Assembly: GCA_021819245.1 (NCBI GenBank) | Contig: JAKARI010000019.1 | Coordinates: 1-49,429 of the forward strand | Length of the DNA: 49,429 bases | Direction: 5' to 3' | Origin: Pseudomonadota bacterium | Lineage (GTDB): Bacteria; Pseudomonadota; Gammaproteobacteria; Acidiferrobacterales; Acidiferrobacteraceae | Shown: positions 18,207 to 29,673 of the stretch, in pieces | How positions within the stretch are numbered: position 1 is the stretch's first letter | Layout of the letters: the number at the start of each line of letters is the position of its first letter | Made by a program: the position numbers and the translations under genes | Notes under the pieces: model-generated | Database searches by the model: none | The model's input: only the letters and a program-made list of their open reading frames with translations | What the model was told of the DNA's origin: nothing

Positions 18207-19179
18207 TGCCGCATCCGCGCGCGGCCGCGCCGTTTCCCGGGAAGCGCGCCTTGCGGCCCTCCGCAAGCGGGCGACGCTGCTGGCAGAGGCGCGGGCCTTC
18301 TTTGGGGAACGCGGCTATCTCGAGGTGGAGACACCGGTGCTCGCGCGCTCCGGCGCCCCCGACGCGCAGCTCGCGCAGTTTGCGCTCAGCGACCCGATGC
18401 TCGGCGCCTTATACCTCCAGACCTCCCCCGAGTACGCCATGAAGCGGCTCATCCTGGCGGGCAGCGGTTCTATATTTCAGATCACCAAGGCCTTTCGCCA
18501 GGGCGAGAGCGGGCGGTTCCATAACCCCGAATTCACGCTCATAGAATGGTATGGCCTGGGCTATGATCGTGAGCGTCTTATCATTGAAGCCTGCGCCCTG
18601 ATCGCGCGGCTCGCCCCGTCTCTGCATGATAAGGCGCGCATCGTGAGCTACCGTGAGGCCTTTCGCGAGGCCCTAGGCATCGATCCCATCGAAGACCCCG
18701 ACGATCGCCTGCGCGATGCGGCGCGCGCACATGTGCCATCGGCGCACGAACTGCCTCTCGATGACCGGGACGAGATCCTCGACCTGCTCATGACGCATGC
18801 CGTGGCGCCCGCATTCCCAACCGGGGCCTTGACGGTCGTGACGGACTATCCCCCAAGCCAGGCAGCGCTTGCCCGCCTCAATGCCCGCGGGCTGGCCGAC
18901 CGCTTCGAGATCTACCAGGGGCCAATGGAGCTTGCCAATGGATTCCATGAGGCCACGCGCGGCGGGGAGTATGCGCAACGGTTTGCCACCGAGGCGGCCA
19001 AGCGCCGGGCCCGGGGCCTGCCGGATATTCCCGAGGACCGGCGCCTGCTCGGGGCACTGGCCGAAGGAGACCTGCCGGACTGCGCGGGCTGCGCGCTCGG
19101 CCTGGACCGGGTCCTCATGCTGGCCGTGGGCGCCACCCACATCGACGAGGTCCTGGCATTTCCCATAGAACGGGCGTGA
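18187..19179 (+). CDS. epmA: EF-P--(R)-beta-lysine ligase EpmA (LysRS-like)
   Basis: A 330-residue stand-alone class II catalytic core without an anticodon-binding domain, the hallmark of EpmA/PoxA/GenX. Seen: [35 protein letters not shown] (motif 2 Arg region), [14 protein letters not shown], and motif 3 [12 protein letters not shown]. It activates beta-lysine and transfers it to Lys34 of EF-P. The in-frame TTG at 18187 overlaps efp by 20 bases; no better start exists downstream without losing conserved sequence, so start confidence is moderate. EpmC is not in the window. Confidence 0.93.
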   Translation: MPAPRNSAASARGRAVSREARLAALRKRATLLAEARAFFGERGYLEVETPVLARSGAPDAQLAQFALSDPMLGALYLQTSPEYAMKRLILAGSGSIFQITKAFRQGESGRFHNPEFTLIEWYGLGYDRERLIIEACALIARLAPSLHDKARIVSYREAFREALGIDPIEDPDDRLRDAARAHVPSAHELPLDDRDEILDLLMTHAVAPAFPTGALTVVTDYPPSQAALARLNARGLADRFEIYQGPMELANGFHEATRGGEYAQRFATEAAKRRARGLPDIPEDRRLLGALAEGDLPDCAGCALGLDRVLMLAVGATHIDEVLAFPIERA

Positions 19180-19192
19180 TAATAGACCATAA

Positions 19193-20275
<1,083 letters not shown>

Positions 20276-20308
20276 TCTCGTCTCCGGCTGCCCCTGGCCG
20301 GCACCGCG

Positions 20309-20338
20309 TGGCGCGCGCGAACTTCTGGCCGCGCGCCA
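20309..20338. terminator. Candidate bidirectional hairpin between convergent genes
   Basis: TGGCGCGCG (20309-20317) and CGCGCGCCA (20330-20338) form a perfect 9-bp stem with a 12-base loop, in the 90-base gap between two convergent genes. No long T-run follows on either strand, so intrinsic termination would be weak; a GC-rich hairpin in this position still suggests a terminator or 3'-end stabiliser. Confidence 0.4.
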
Positions 20339-20365
20339 TCCGGGGGCACGCCATAGAACAATGGC

Positions 20366-21136
20366 CTAGCCGATGTGATAGATCACATTGAGCGTGGTAA
20401 AGGTCGTGGTCCGGGCATAATGGACAAGCGCCGTTGACGGCAGGCTCGTGTAATGAATGACCTGCTCCGAGAACTTGAGCGCCAGGTGAGACAAGATCGT
20501 CATGGTCACCCCGGTCGATGACGTCAGCAAAGTGCCGCTGCGCGCGCCCATGACCCGCATGCGCTCGCTGAAGTGGGCCCCGCGGCGCAAACGCCACACA
20601 TAGTTCATCGCCACATCGCCTGCCGGCTCATCTTGCACGGCGCGCACCCCGGGGTAGTAGTTCTGGCGGGCGCCACCGCCTGCCTCGATGTCAAGGTGCA
20701 TGGTGCGCGTCGTAAAGACTCGCCGGCCCGCATTGAGCATTTCCACAAAGTAATGGTTGTAGCCATCGAACAAGTTGTGATCGTAGAGCACGCTGCCAAC
20801 AACGAAACTGATGGGCTCAGACCGGAAGCTGCGCTTGACCTGAAGGGTGGTGACGAGACGATTGACGCCCGCTACGCCATTGTAGGAAAAATAGTTGTAG
20901 CTGAGATTGCCCCCGTAGCTCCAGAGCCCCACGGTATCGCGGACGCGGTCTGTGGAGTTGAGACTTGTCGTAAGGGCCACCCCGGACGACGAGGACAGCC
21001 CGGCCCCGAACGCGCCGTGCCAACCGGGCTTGGGGTCGGTCTTTGGTTTGGCGGCATCCGCGCCCGTGGCGCCAGACAACACCGCCACGACGGCCGCGGC
21101 CATCACAAGCCGCGGGCAGACGACGCGCCTTGTCAT
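20366..21136 (-). CDS. DUF481 family outer-membrane-type protein
   Basis: A 256-residue exported protein. The signal peptide has an MTRRVV start, a hydrophobic core MAAAVVAVLSGATGADA, and cleavage near residue 30. The mature part is rich in alternating aromatic beta-strands (LWSYGGNLSYNYFSYNG, FVVGSVLYDHNLFDGYNHYF, LDIEAGGGARQNYYPG) and ends in a beta-strand pattern (TTLNVIYHIG), typical of DUF481 beta-barrel proteins. Function of the family is unknown. ATG 21136 is chosen because it begins the signal peptide; the longer in-frame extension is not protein-like. Confidence 0.75.
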   Translation of the reverse strand: MTRRVVCPRLVMAAAVVAVLSGATGADAAKPKTDPKPGWHGAFGAGLSSSSGVALTTSLNSTDRVRDTVGLWSYGGNLSYNYFSYNGVAGVNRLVTTLQVKRSFRSEPISFVVGSVLYDHNLFDGYNHYFVEMLNAGRRVFTTRTMHLDIEAGGGARQNYYPGVRAVQDEPAGDVAMNYVWRLRRGAHFSERMRVMGARSGTLLTSSTGVTMTILSHLALKFSEQVIHYTSLPSTALVHYARTTTFTTLNVIYHIG

Positions 21137-21436
21137 GCCCGGTGCGTACCGGGCGATGCCGCCCGAGGGCCGTCCTCGGGCGCACGCCGGGATACCATGA
21201 CGCATGCCCGGTACGGTGCGCGAAGGAGGCCTGCGGCCCGGGCGCGGGGACACCGGGACGTATCGTGGCGATCTTGCGGCAGACTTTCCAATGAGGCCTC
21301 TTAAAGGGTCTTCATTGGTGGGACTCGCTGCCCGGCCAGAGGTTCCGGGCGGCGCATGATCACGGCGCGTCGTGCCGGCGGGCACAAGATCCGGGGCGCT
21401 GCCCCCTGCCCGGGACATCTTCCCTGCGCCTATGGG

Positions 21437-22714
21437 CTAAGGGCTTGTCCGCTTGTGGGGGTTTATGGCACTGCGCAAACGGGTGACTGCCGCATCCAGG
21501 CCAAGGCTGCGGCGCGTATTCAGAAATTCGAGCAGCACCGTGACATCCGATGTCAGCAAATCCAGAAAGGGCTCGAGCTCCGCCTCCCGGCCATTGTCCA
21601 GATAGCACAAGGCGCGGTCGAGCCCCATCAGGGCGCGGCCCGGGGCCGCAGCCGGCTCGGGGGCGGCAAATGTCGTCGCGGAGACCGCCTCGGGCAGGAA
21701 TTCGGGCTCGAACAGCATATCGGCGCCGGTATCGCCCTCGGTGTCCGCCGACGGCTCGGGCGGGGCGATGCCGTCAAGCACCAGCTCCTCGGGCCCGCCC
21801 AGGGTATCGCTCAAGGCCGAACCGTTTGCGCGATTGCCCCCCAGCGCCACCGCGCGCTTGAGACGATCCTCGGCCAGATGGCGCAACGCCTCGCAGCTCG
21901 TGGCGCCTTCTTCCGATGACGCCACCCCCACGCTGATGCTGAGGACCTTGCCGTCATGGGCCGGCCGACGGGCAAACGCCCCCACGAGGCGCTGCGCCAG
22001 GGCAAGCCCCGGGGCCTTGGACATGCCGCTGACGAGTATGCCGAACTCCGCCCCGCCCAGGCGCGCTATCGCCGTCGCCTCGGCGCCGGCCTCGTCGCGC
22101 AATACCTTGGCGACATGCCTGACCACGGTCTCCATCTGCTCATCACCGTATTCCCGATACAGGATACGGACCTGATCGAGCCCGGCCCTCAGTACCGTCA
22201 GCGGCCGCTGCGCCGAGGCCTCGTGCCACAGCGCCTCGCCGCGCTCGTAGAAGGCCTTGCGGCCGAGCAGCCCGTCATAGGCGGAGGCCTCCTCCGGGAC
22301 GGGCTGTTCAAACCGCATATAGGCCTGAGTGCAGGCCTGAAGCTGGGCCAGGTTCAGGGGCTTGGTAATGAAATCGGTGGCCCCGCAGGCGAATGCCCGG
22401 GTCTTGGTCTCGTCGTCATCGGCGCCCGTGATCACGATGATCGGCAGGTCGCGTATCCGCGCCTCATCGCTCGCCCGCACCCGGCATATGAACGCATAGC
22501 CGTCGAGCCGCGGCATCTCGATGTCGGTGATCAGCACGCCGATGTCGGGGGCCTGAACAAGCGCCTCCCAGCCGGCCTCGCCGTCGCCTGCTACCGCGAC
22601 GTCGAAGTCCACTTTCAGCATTTTACTGATAGCCTGGCGGATGACCGCAGAATCATCCACCACCAACACTCGACCACCGTTGCGCGCCGTCACCACCGCC
22701 GTAGTCGCACTCAC
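21437..22714 (-). CDS. Response regulator with degenerate GGDEF domain
   Basis: A 425-residue protein with a GTG start. Residues about 15-130 form a receiver domain with phospho-acceptor Asp64 (LITDIEMP), acidic Asp20/Asp21, Thr96 and Lys118. Residues about 145-310 are a GGDEF-like domain in which the signature reads GGAEF (220-224), losing the acidic third residue needed for cyclase activity. The remaining 115 residues are Ala/Pro-rich with a C-terminal helical segment. It probably acts as a signalling scaffold or GTP/c-di-GMP sensor rather than a cyclase. GTG 22714 is chosen because AGAGG lies 5 bases upstream. No kinase gene is adjacent. Confidence 0.82.
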   Translation of the reverse strand: MSATTAVVTARNGGRVLVVDDSAVIRQAISKMLKVDFDVAVAGDGEAGWEALVQAPDIGVLITDIEMPRLDGYAFICRVRASDEARIRDLPIIVITGADDDETKTRAFACGATDFITKPLNLAQLQACTQAYMRFEQPVPEEASAYDGLLGRKAFYERGEALWHEASAQRPLTVLRAGLDQVRILYREYGDEQMETVVRHVAKVLRDEAGAEATAIARLGGAEFGILVSGMSKAPGLALAQRLVGAFARRPAHDGKVLSISVGVASSEEGATSCEALRHLAEDRLKRAVALGGNRANGSALSDTLGGPEELVLDGIAPPEPSADTEGDTGADMLFEPEFLPEAVSATTFAAPEPAAAPGRALMGLDRALCYLDNGREAELEPFLDLLTSDVTVLLEFLNTRRSLGLDAAVTRLRSAINPHKRTSP

Positions 22715-23229
22715 GCTCACCTCTAGTTGTCGGCGGGGATTTAATAGCCACAAATCAAGGCCTTGCTCCCCCGCATCTGCATCCTTTGACCTTAGAACGA
22801 AAATCCCCAAAGTCAACACGGCGCGATGCTCGCAGGCGGCGTATCCAGGCCGCCCGCACCCAAGGCGACAACTCTGGCCCTTGCCCTGCAATCGCCGGGA
22901 TTATACGCAAACGCCTGCCGGTAAACCGCAAATTCCCCCCATGGACCGGGAATCGCGGTGTAAGGGGCGCGCGCCACCCGGGCCGGGCCGGCCCGCCATC
23001 GCAAGCGCCTATAAGGAGCTTGACTCCGGCCCAATCGCAGGCGCCGCCCCGAGTCCTTAGCAAGGATCGCCACCATCCGGCAAAACCCCCTGACCGCGGT
23101 CCGGGCCCGAACCCACCCAGGGTCCGGCCGCTTGCGCACGGCCGCCCATGCCGGCGCACCACGATAGGAGTAAGATGGCGGGCGACGAGCCAGGGCATGA
23201 CCGACCCGACGAGACGCGAGCACCGCCAC
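22715..23229. other. Long intergenic region with small inverted repeats
   Basis: These 515 bases separate the divergent REC-GGDEF and NifU-type genes. ORFs here (for example 22755-23243 minus) resemble nothing known. Noted: a perfect TCCTT-AGC-AAGGA inverted repeat at 23054-23066, a GGAG-CTTGA-CTCC hairpin near 23017-23030, and a TTGAC word on the minus strand near 22818. It may hold both promoters and possibly a small RNA, but none can be called. Confidence 0.35.
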
Positions 23230-23613
23230 ATGAGCGCAGACACGCCCCCACAGACGATTCGCTTTTATACGGAAGAGGAACTCGATGCCCTCGAGGCCCA
23301 GGACCCGGACACGGCCTATCGCATTGCCCGCGCCCAGGCCATTGCCGCGCGCGCGCAACGCGCGCCCTGCACGGACGCCGACGCAGCCCCCCCGGATCCC
23401 GTGGCCGTAGCCCAGGCCGTCGAGACCGTACGCAGAATCCTGCAACGCGACGGCGGCGATATCGAGCTTGTCGCCATCGACGGCGCGACCGTGCGGGTGC
23501 GCATGAAGGGCGCCTGCGCCGGCTGCCCCAACTCGGTCTTGGACCTGCGCAACGTCGTCGAAAAGGTGGTGTGTGCGGTACCGGGCGTATCGGCGGTCGT
23601 CAATACCTTCTGA
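23230..23613 (+). CDS. NifU C-terminal-domain (Fe-S scaffold) protein
   Basis: A 127-residue protein. The N-terminal 55 residues are helical and acidic (RFYTEEELDALEAQ). Residues about 58-127 form a NifU/Nfu C-terminal domain with Cys96 and Cys99 in GACAGCPNS, which hold a transferable Fe-S cluster between subunits. It would deliver clusters to client enzymes. ATG 23230 starts the conserved region; ATG 23197 in frame is an alternative, and neither has a good ribosome site. It stands close to a small unknown gene (48-base gap). Confidence 0.85.
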   Translation: MSADTPPQTIRFYTEEELDALEAQDPDTAYRIARAQAIAARAQRAPCTDADAAPPDPVAVAQAVETVRRILQRDGGDIELVAIDGATVRVRMKGACAGCPNSVLDLRNVVEKVVCAVPGVSAVVNTF

Positions 23614-23661
23614 CCGGCCGCCCGGCGCTGACAGGGCGCGCCCGCATTGATACCATAAGCC

Positions 23662-23979
23662 ATGGACGATAGGATCGATCCCGACGCCCGCTGCCCGGGC
23701 CCCGAGTCTCTGCGGCCCGATGCCGTGATCGTGGCGGGGCGGACCCATACCGGTCATGCGTGCCGAATCGTCGACAATACCTGCACGGTGGCGCACCAGG
23801 ATCTGGTCGATGTCTTAAACGATCTCATCGCCGCGCGCCGATTCGGCATCGCCGCGCGCTCGGCCCATGGCGGCCAGACCCTCGCCATCGGGCGGCCCGA
23901 GGCCACGCATGTCCAGTTCGGCGACACCCTCTATCGCCTGCTGCTCTACCCCTACGAGGCGCGGATCGAGCGCTTCTAG
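23662..23979 (+). CDS. Conserved-looking hypothetical protein
   Basis: A 105-residue protein that I do not recognise. It is acidic at the N-terminus; the middle (GHACRIVDNTCTVAHQDLVDVLNDLI) and a C-terminal strand pattern (HVQFGDTLYRLLLYPYEARIERF) suggest a small alpha/beta fold. It follows the NifU-type gene closely and may be in its operon. It is convergent with the Kdo hydroxylase gene, and both stop codons share one CTAG. Coding is supported by clean codon structure rather than homology. Confidence 0.55.
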   Translation: MDDRIDPDARCPGPESLRPDAVIVAGRTHTGHACRIVDNTCTVAHQDLVDVLNDLIAARRFGIAARSAHGGQTLAIGRPEATHVQFGDTLYRLLLYPYEARIERF

Positions 23980-24866
23980 CCGCGCGCCCCCGCCAGGGGC
24001 CGCCCCAGGAGCCGCTCGAGCACGGACAGTGGCGCGCCCTCCGGCCTAGCCAGGTCCTGTACCGACACATGAAAGGTCTGCTCCAGCAGGTACTGGCCGG
24101 CCATCGCCGCATGACTGACCTGATCGGTAAAGGCCATCCAGGTGGTGCCGGCCGGGAACGTCACCTCGTACTGAGGACAGTGCCTCTGAAAATGTTCATC
24201 GGCTTTCATGGCGTTATGCAGCGCCAGCATGTAATGGTCATAGTCCGAGCGATAGCCGCTTGTGATCCCGCAGGCCTTCAAGAGCCAGCGCTGGCCGGGC
24301 AACGGCGGGCGGATACCCGGCAAAAACCGGCGCGCGCAGACCTCGAAGGGCTCGCCTAGGCGCCACTCCCGGCCGCGGCCCTCAGGATTGACGTTGCTAA
24401 AGACGCGCAATATGCGCCGCCCGCCGCTAGGGCGCGATGGGAAGGCGTCCACATGCAGGCGGCTGTCGTCCTTGCGATAGGATGAGGCCCGGCCCTTGGC
24501 CTCGATCGGCCGGTAGCTGGTGCGCCCCATGGCAAGATGCGGCGTATAGCGGGGGAACAGGCCCTCGACCAAGACCCGCGCGCCCTGCGCAAAGCGCGCC
24601 ACCATGGCCTGCAGGCGCGCGCGCTCGTCGCCGGTCAAGACGGTCCCCTTCAGAATGCCCGCCTGCGGGTCATAGCTTATGTTCTTGGAGCGGCCGTCGG
24701 CGCAGCCCGGGCTCAAAAACCGCCGCTCATCCTCGGTCAGCGCAAAGGCCAGATGCGAAAAATACAGGACCTGCCCGGCCTCGAGCGCGCGCAATGCCCG
24801 CGCCCTTTGCGCCTCATCAAAAACAGCGTCGAAGCGACCACCATCGATACTTTCGAGTGGCTCCAT
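23976..24866 (-). CDS. kdoO: Kdo hydroxylase-type Fe(II)/2-oxoglutarate dioxygenase
   Basis: A 296-residue protein. The iron-binding His138 and Asp140 lie in LHVDAFPSRP, followed by GGRRILRVFSNVNP; a distal histidine is in FTDQVSHAAMAGQY, and an Arg/Lys-rich segment near residues 130-150 would bind 2-oxoglutarate. These match the KdoO family, which 3-hydroxylates Kdo of lipopolysaccharide to Ko. ATG 24866 is chosen because a G-rich ribosome site precedes it and the upstream in-frame extension is Arg-rich noise. It is the last of three same-strand genes. Confidence 0.85.
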   Translation of the reverse strand: MEPLESIDGGRFDAVFDEAQRARALRALEAGQVLYFSHLAFALTEDERRFLSPGCADGRSKNISYDPQAGILKGTVLTGDERARLQAMVARFAQGARVLVEGLFPRYTPHLAMGRTSYRPIEAKGRASSYRKDDSRLHVDAFPSRPSGGRRILRVFSNVNPEGRGREWRLGEPFEVCARRFLPGIRPPLPGQRWLLKACGITSGYRSDYDHYMLALHNAMKADEHFQRHCPQYEVTFPAGTTWMAFTDQVSHAAMAGQYLLEQTFHVSVQDLARPEGAPLSVLERLLGRPLAGARG

Positions 24867-24960
24867 AACCCCCCACCGTCTGCCCTTCTCAAGCACCGGC
24901 GGTGCCGCGTCCCATATCAGTCGCCGCGCACACCCCCCATAAAACGCATGCGACCCATGC

Positions 24961-25617
24961 CTAGCCGCGCCGGCACAACCGGTAAACCCCCTCCTCGCGC
25001 CATGCCAGACCCTGCTCGGCAAGCTGCGGATCGTCCTCTGGGGTCTTGCGCTCGCACTCCAGGACCTCCACCGTAAAATGCCCCGCAAAGATCTCCTGAA
25101 TCTCCGCAGACGACACCGGAAACGGCGGACCGCTGTGCGCATCCTTCGGGGAAAACGGCGCGATCAAAAGGACCGGCGTGCCCGGGGCGAGCAGCCGGGC
25201 CATCTGCTCGGCATAGGCGGGCCGCATCGCCGGGGGCATGGCGATCAGGGCGGCGCGGTCATAGACCGCGGCCACCGGTCCGAGCAGCTCTGCAGTCAAC
25301 CGGAAGTAATCGCCGAGCAGGATCGTGATATCGGTGCTGCGGTATTCGAGGTATTCGCCCCGTCCAACGCGGTCGACGGGTATATTCTGTTCGCGAAAAA
25401 ACGCCTCGACGGCAAGCGGGCTGATCTCGATGCCCACGACCTGGCGCCCCTGCTCGGCAAGCCATGCCATGTCGCGGCTCTTGCCGCACAATGGCACAAA
25501 GACCGGGCCGCTCGTCCCCAGGACCGCGGCATGCCGAAGCAGAAAACGGTTGATTTCACTCTGATGGAATCCAATGCGATTCTCGTGCCAGCGCGCATGC
25601 CAGAATTCTGCCTTCAT
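24961..25617 (-). CDS. tpm: Thiopurine S-methyltransferase (TPMT family)
   Basis: A 218-residue SAM-dependent methyltransferase, the exact length of bacterial TPMT. The start MKAEFWHARWHENRIGFHQ is the family N-terminus; VFVPLCGKSRDMAWLAEQG and VVGIEIS form the SAM site. Bacterial members methylate thiopurines and also selenium or tellurium compounds. A very strong AGGAGGAGG ribosome site precedes ATG 25617, which overlaps the stop of the upstream phosphatase gene by 4 bases. Confidence 0.95.
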   Translation of the reverse strand: MKAEFWHARWHENRIGFHQSEINRFLLRHAAVLGTSGPVFVPLCGKSRDMAWLAEQGRQVVGIEISPLAVEAFFREQNIPVDRVGRGEYLEYRSTDITILLGDYFRLTAELLGPVAAVYDRAALIAMPPAMRPAYAEQMARLLAPGTPVLLIAPFSPKDAHSGPPFPVSSAEIQEIFAGHFTVEVLECERKTPEDDPQLAEQGLAWREEGVYRLCRRG

Positions 25618-26423
25618 ACACCCTCCTCCTGCGCCACTCCCAATAGGGCCGTGGCCATTGCGACCACCCTGGGTCTTCCGAAAACCACCTGGTAGCGCGC
25701 CTGCGGTCCGGCGAGACGCACGAATGCCGCGCCCGCCTCGCGCGCGATCGCCCAGGCCGCGCACACGTCCCAGATATGCGCATGCCAGTCGACGGCCACC
25801 GCGCCCTGGCCCTGCAAAACGATGCTGTGGGCATAGCAGTCCCGGTAGACACGCAGATTGGGATACGCCGCCGCCAGGCGCCCGAAGAGCTCCCCCCGCC
25901 CACCCTTGGCGAAATTCTCCGGGGCCGTGATCAGGACCATCGGCGTGCCCGGCTCGTCGCGATCGGCGATCCGCACATCCCGCCCATTGCACTGAGCCCC
26001 CAGCCCCTCTGCCGCGCTCACCCTAAGATCGAGCCGCGGATGGTCTATGACCCCCAGGACCGGGAGCCCTTCGTGGCGCAACGCCACCAGGGTCCCGAAG
26101 GTCGCAAGCCCGTGCACGAAATTGTCGGTCCCGTCGATCGGGTCGAGCACCCACTCCCAGGCGCTGCCGCGGGCCTGCGGCGGGTACTCCTCGCCGAGCA
26201 GGTCGTGATCGCCAAACCGCGCGGTGATGGCCTCGCGCCAGGCCGCCTCGATCCGCTGATCGGCCGTACTGACATAGGAGCCATCGGCCTTGACGGCGAT
26301 ATCCGTCTCAGTGATTGGGGTCTCGGCCAGAAGCCGGCGCGCGAGATCGGCAAGCGACCAGGCAAAGTGCAGGAAACGGCGGCTGTCGGCCTCGCCGATA
26401 CGGGGCCCGGATGCAGGCTTCAT
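25614..26423 (-). CDS. Inositol-monophosphatase superfamily phosphatase (HisN-like)
   Basis: A 269-residue Mg-dependent phosphatase. Metal-binding motifs: Glu in LLGEEYPP, DPIDGTDNFVHG (Asp/Ile/Asp triad) and WDVCAAWAIAREAGAAF. It could act on inositol-1-phosphate, histidinol phosphate, or PAP (CysQ-like); sequence alone does not decide. ATG 26423 is preferred over the Arg-rich extension to 26543. It overlaps the methyltransferase start by 4 bases (coupled). It is divergent from the aspA promoter region. Confidence 0.88.
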   Translation of the reverse strand: MKPASGPRIGEADSRRFLHFAWSLADLARRLLAETPITETDIAVKADGSYVSTADQRIEAAWREAITARFGDHDLLGEEYPPQARGSAWEWVLDPIDGTDNFVHGLATFGTLVALRHEGLPVLGVIDHPRLDLRVSAAEGLGAQCNGRDVRIADRDEPGTPMVLITAPENFAKGGRGELFGRLAAAYPNLRVYRDCYAHSIVLQGQGAVAVDWHAHIWDVCAAWAIAREAGAAFVRLAGPQARYQVVFGRPRVVAMATALLGVAQEEGV

Positions 26424-26561
26424 GACCCGGGACAATACCGGCTCGCCCGGCCCGAGACAAGACCGGCCCGTCCTCGCCGCCGCATGGGGTCTTTGGGTGC
26501 CGGCCGCATACCCGATGTCTCGAAGCCGGCGCGATGACGGCACGGGCGCCTAGGCACGGGT

Positions 26562-26589
26562 TCGACCCCCTGGCCGACTCGGTTATACT
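26562..26589 (+). promoter_or_regulatory. Promoter upstream of the leader ORF and aspA
   Basis: TATACT (5/6) at 26584-26589 and TCGACC (4/6) at 26562-26567 have a 16-base spacer. The context GGGTTCGACCC...GTTATACTG matches the MscS promoter in sequence and spacing. The transcript would carry about a 115-base 5' leader before the short ORF at 26712, with small GC hairpins such as CCGCC-A-GGCGG. No gene lies between 26424 and 26711. Confidence 0.5.
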
Positions 26590-26711
26590 GGCGGTCCCGG
26601 TGATCGGTCCAGCCCGCAGCCACCGCCAGGCGGTCCTTACCGGGATACGCCACGGGTCTGGCAGCCCGGACACGCCCCATCTTCAATCTTTACAAGGAGG
26701 GTGAAAACGCC

Positions 26712-26767
26712 GTGGCCGCGATGACCTCTTTTAAGGGTCTGCGGCACATGAGCGTTTCCCATACCGC

Positions 26768-26771
<4 letters not shown>
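26712..26771 (+). CDS. Putative leader peptide translationally coupled to aspA
   Basis: A 19-codon ORF (GTG 26712, or ATG 26721 for 16 residues) reads MAAMTSFKGLRHMSVSHTA. It has a full AAGGAGG ribosome site at 26694-26700, while the aspA ATG itself has none. Its TGA overlaps the aspA ATG as ATGA, so ribosomes ending here could restart on aspA. The peptide has no obvious run of one regulatory amino acid. Coding is inferred from the ribosome site and overlap only. Alternatively the true aspA reading begins by another route. Confidence 0.4.
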
Positions 26772-28752
<1,981 letters not shown>

Positions 28753-28774
28753 ATCCCGGCCCCGTGACACACCG

Positions 28775-29461
28775 CTAGGCGCGCGCGAGGATGGCGCGCA
28801 GATAAGGGATGGTTAGGCGCCGGCCGTCGGCCAGGGTCTCGCGGTCGAGGTCTTCGAGCAGCGCGAACAGGGCCCGCGGATCACGCGGACCATGGGCCAG
28901 GAGATAACGACTCGCGGCATCGCCCATATGCAGCCCGCGCAAGGCGGCCCGGTGGCGCACCGCCTGCGCCTTGGCCTCGTCCGATAGGCGGTGCATGGCC
29001 ACGATGGGGCCGCTTGCAAGCCGCGTACGCAGATCCTCGCGCGCCACCGGCAGGCCGGCGGGGTTGCTGCGCCCGGCCAGCACCAGGCGCCGCGCCGGCG
29101 CGAGCATCTCGAACAAGACAAACAGGCGCCGCTCGCCCTCCGCGTCCCCCGCCAGGGCCTCTACATCGTCGATACAGGCGACACTGTCGTGCGGCAGATC
29201 GGCAACGCCTTCCCAGGCGGCCGGGGACAGGGAGGCCAGCGACAGGTAGGCGCACGGCCCGTGCGCCTGCGCCGCGCGCGCCGCGGCCACCAGCAGATGG
29301 GTCTTGCCGCACCCCTTGGGACCAAACAGATACAAGGGCCCCGGACGCCCCAGGGCGACCGCCTGCGCGGCCGAAAGCGCCGCGCCATTGTCAGCGGCCC
29401 AAAAGTTCTCGAACGACGGCCGGTCGCGCGCCAAAAGCTCGAGGGGCAATTGGCGGGTCAT
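28775..29461 (-). CDS. hda: DnaA regulatory inactivator Hda
   Basis: A 228-residue AAA+ protein. The N-terminal QLPLEL is a beta-clamp-binding motif as in E. coli Hda. The Walker A is GPKGCGKTHLLVAAA, and the Walker B region is ACIDDVEAL. DnaA-like domain III follows without the DnaA DNA-binding domain. With the clamp on DNA it stimulates DnaA-ATP hydrolysis and prevents re-initiation. ATG 29461 is the family start. It is near purMN and a phosphatidyltransferase gene, as in other gammaproteobacteria. Confidence 0.92.
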   Translation of the reverse strand: MTRQLPLELLARDRPSFENFWAADNGAALSAAQAVALGRPGPLYLFGPKGCGKTHLLVAAARAAQAHGPCAYLSLASLSPAAWEGVADLPHDSVACIDDVEALAGDAEGERRLFVLFEMLAPARRLVLAGRSNPAGLPVAREDLRTRLASGPIVAMHRLSDEAKAQAVRHRAALRGLHMGDAASRYLLAHGPRDPRALFALLEDLDRETLADGRRLTIPYLRAILARA

Positions 29462-29673
29462 CGGCGCCGCGCCCGAGGGGCCGGGCGTGCGGGCAGGCCC
29501 GGGGGGCGGCCCAAGCAAGGCGGCGTACCGTACATCGGCCTTCCCGTCATCTCCTCAAAACCACACTCACACGTCACACCCCTTGGCATCATGGGGCCCC
29601 GCGACGGGGACAAGGCCCGCAACCCGCGCGGGGCGTCGGCGGGGCTGTAAGGCCATCGCGCCCGATCATGCGC

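Noticed and set aside
22755-23243. Minus-strand ORF in the long intergenic region
   Set aside because: Arg/Trp-rich translation without a fold pattern or ribosome site; probably chance in GC-rich DNA.
23148-23672. 174-codon plus-strand ORF with a good GGAG ribosome site, offset from the NifU-type gene
   Set aside because: The translation is extremely Arg-rich and out of frame with the clear NifU domain, a typical frame-shifted shadow.
26555-26575. tRNA T-arm-like GGTTCGACCC (also near 3655)
   Set aside because: No acceptor stem, D-arm or anticodon arm can be built around either copy; the word fits better as part of a promoter.
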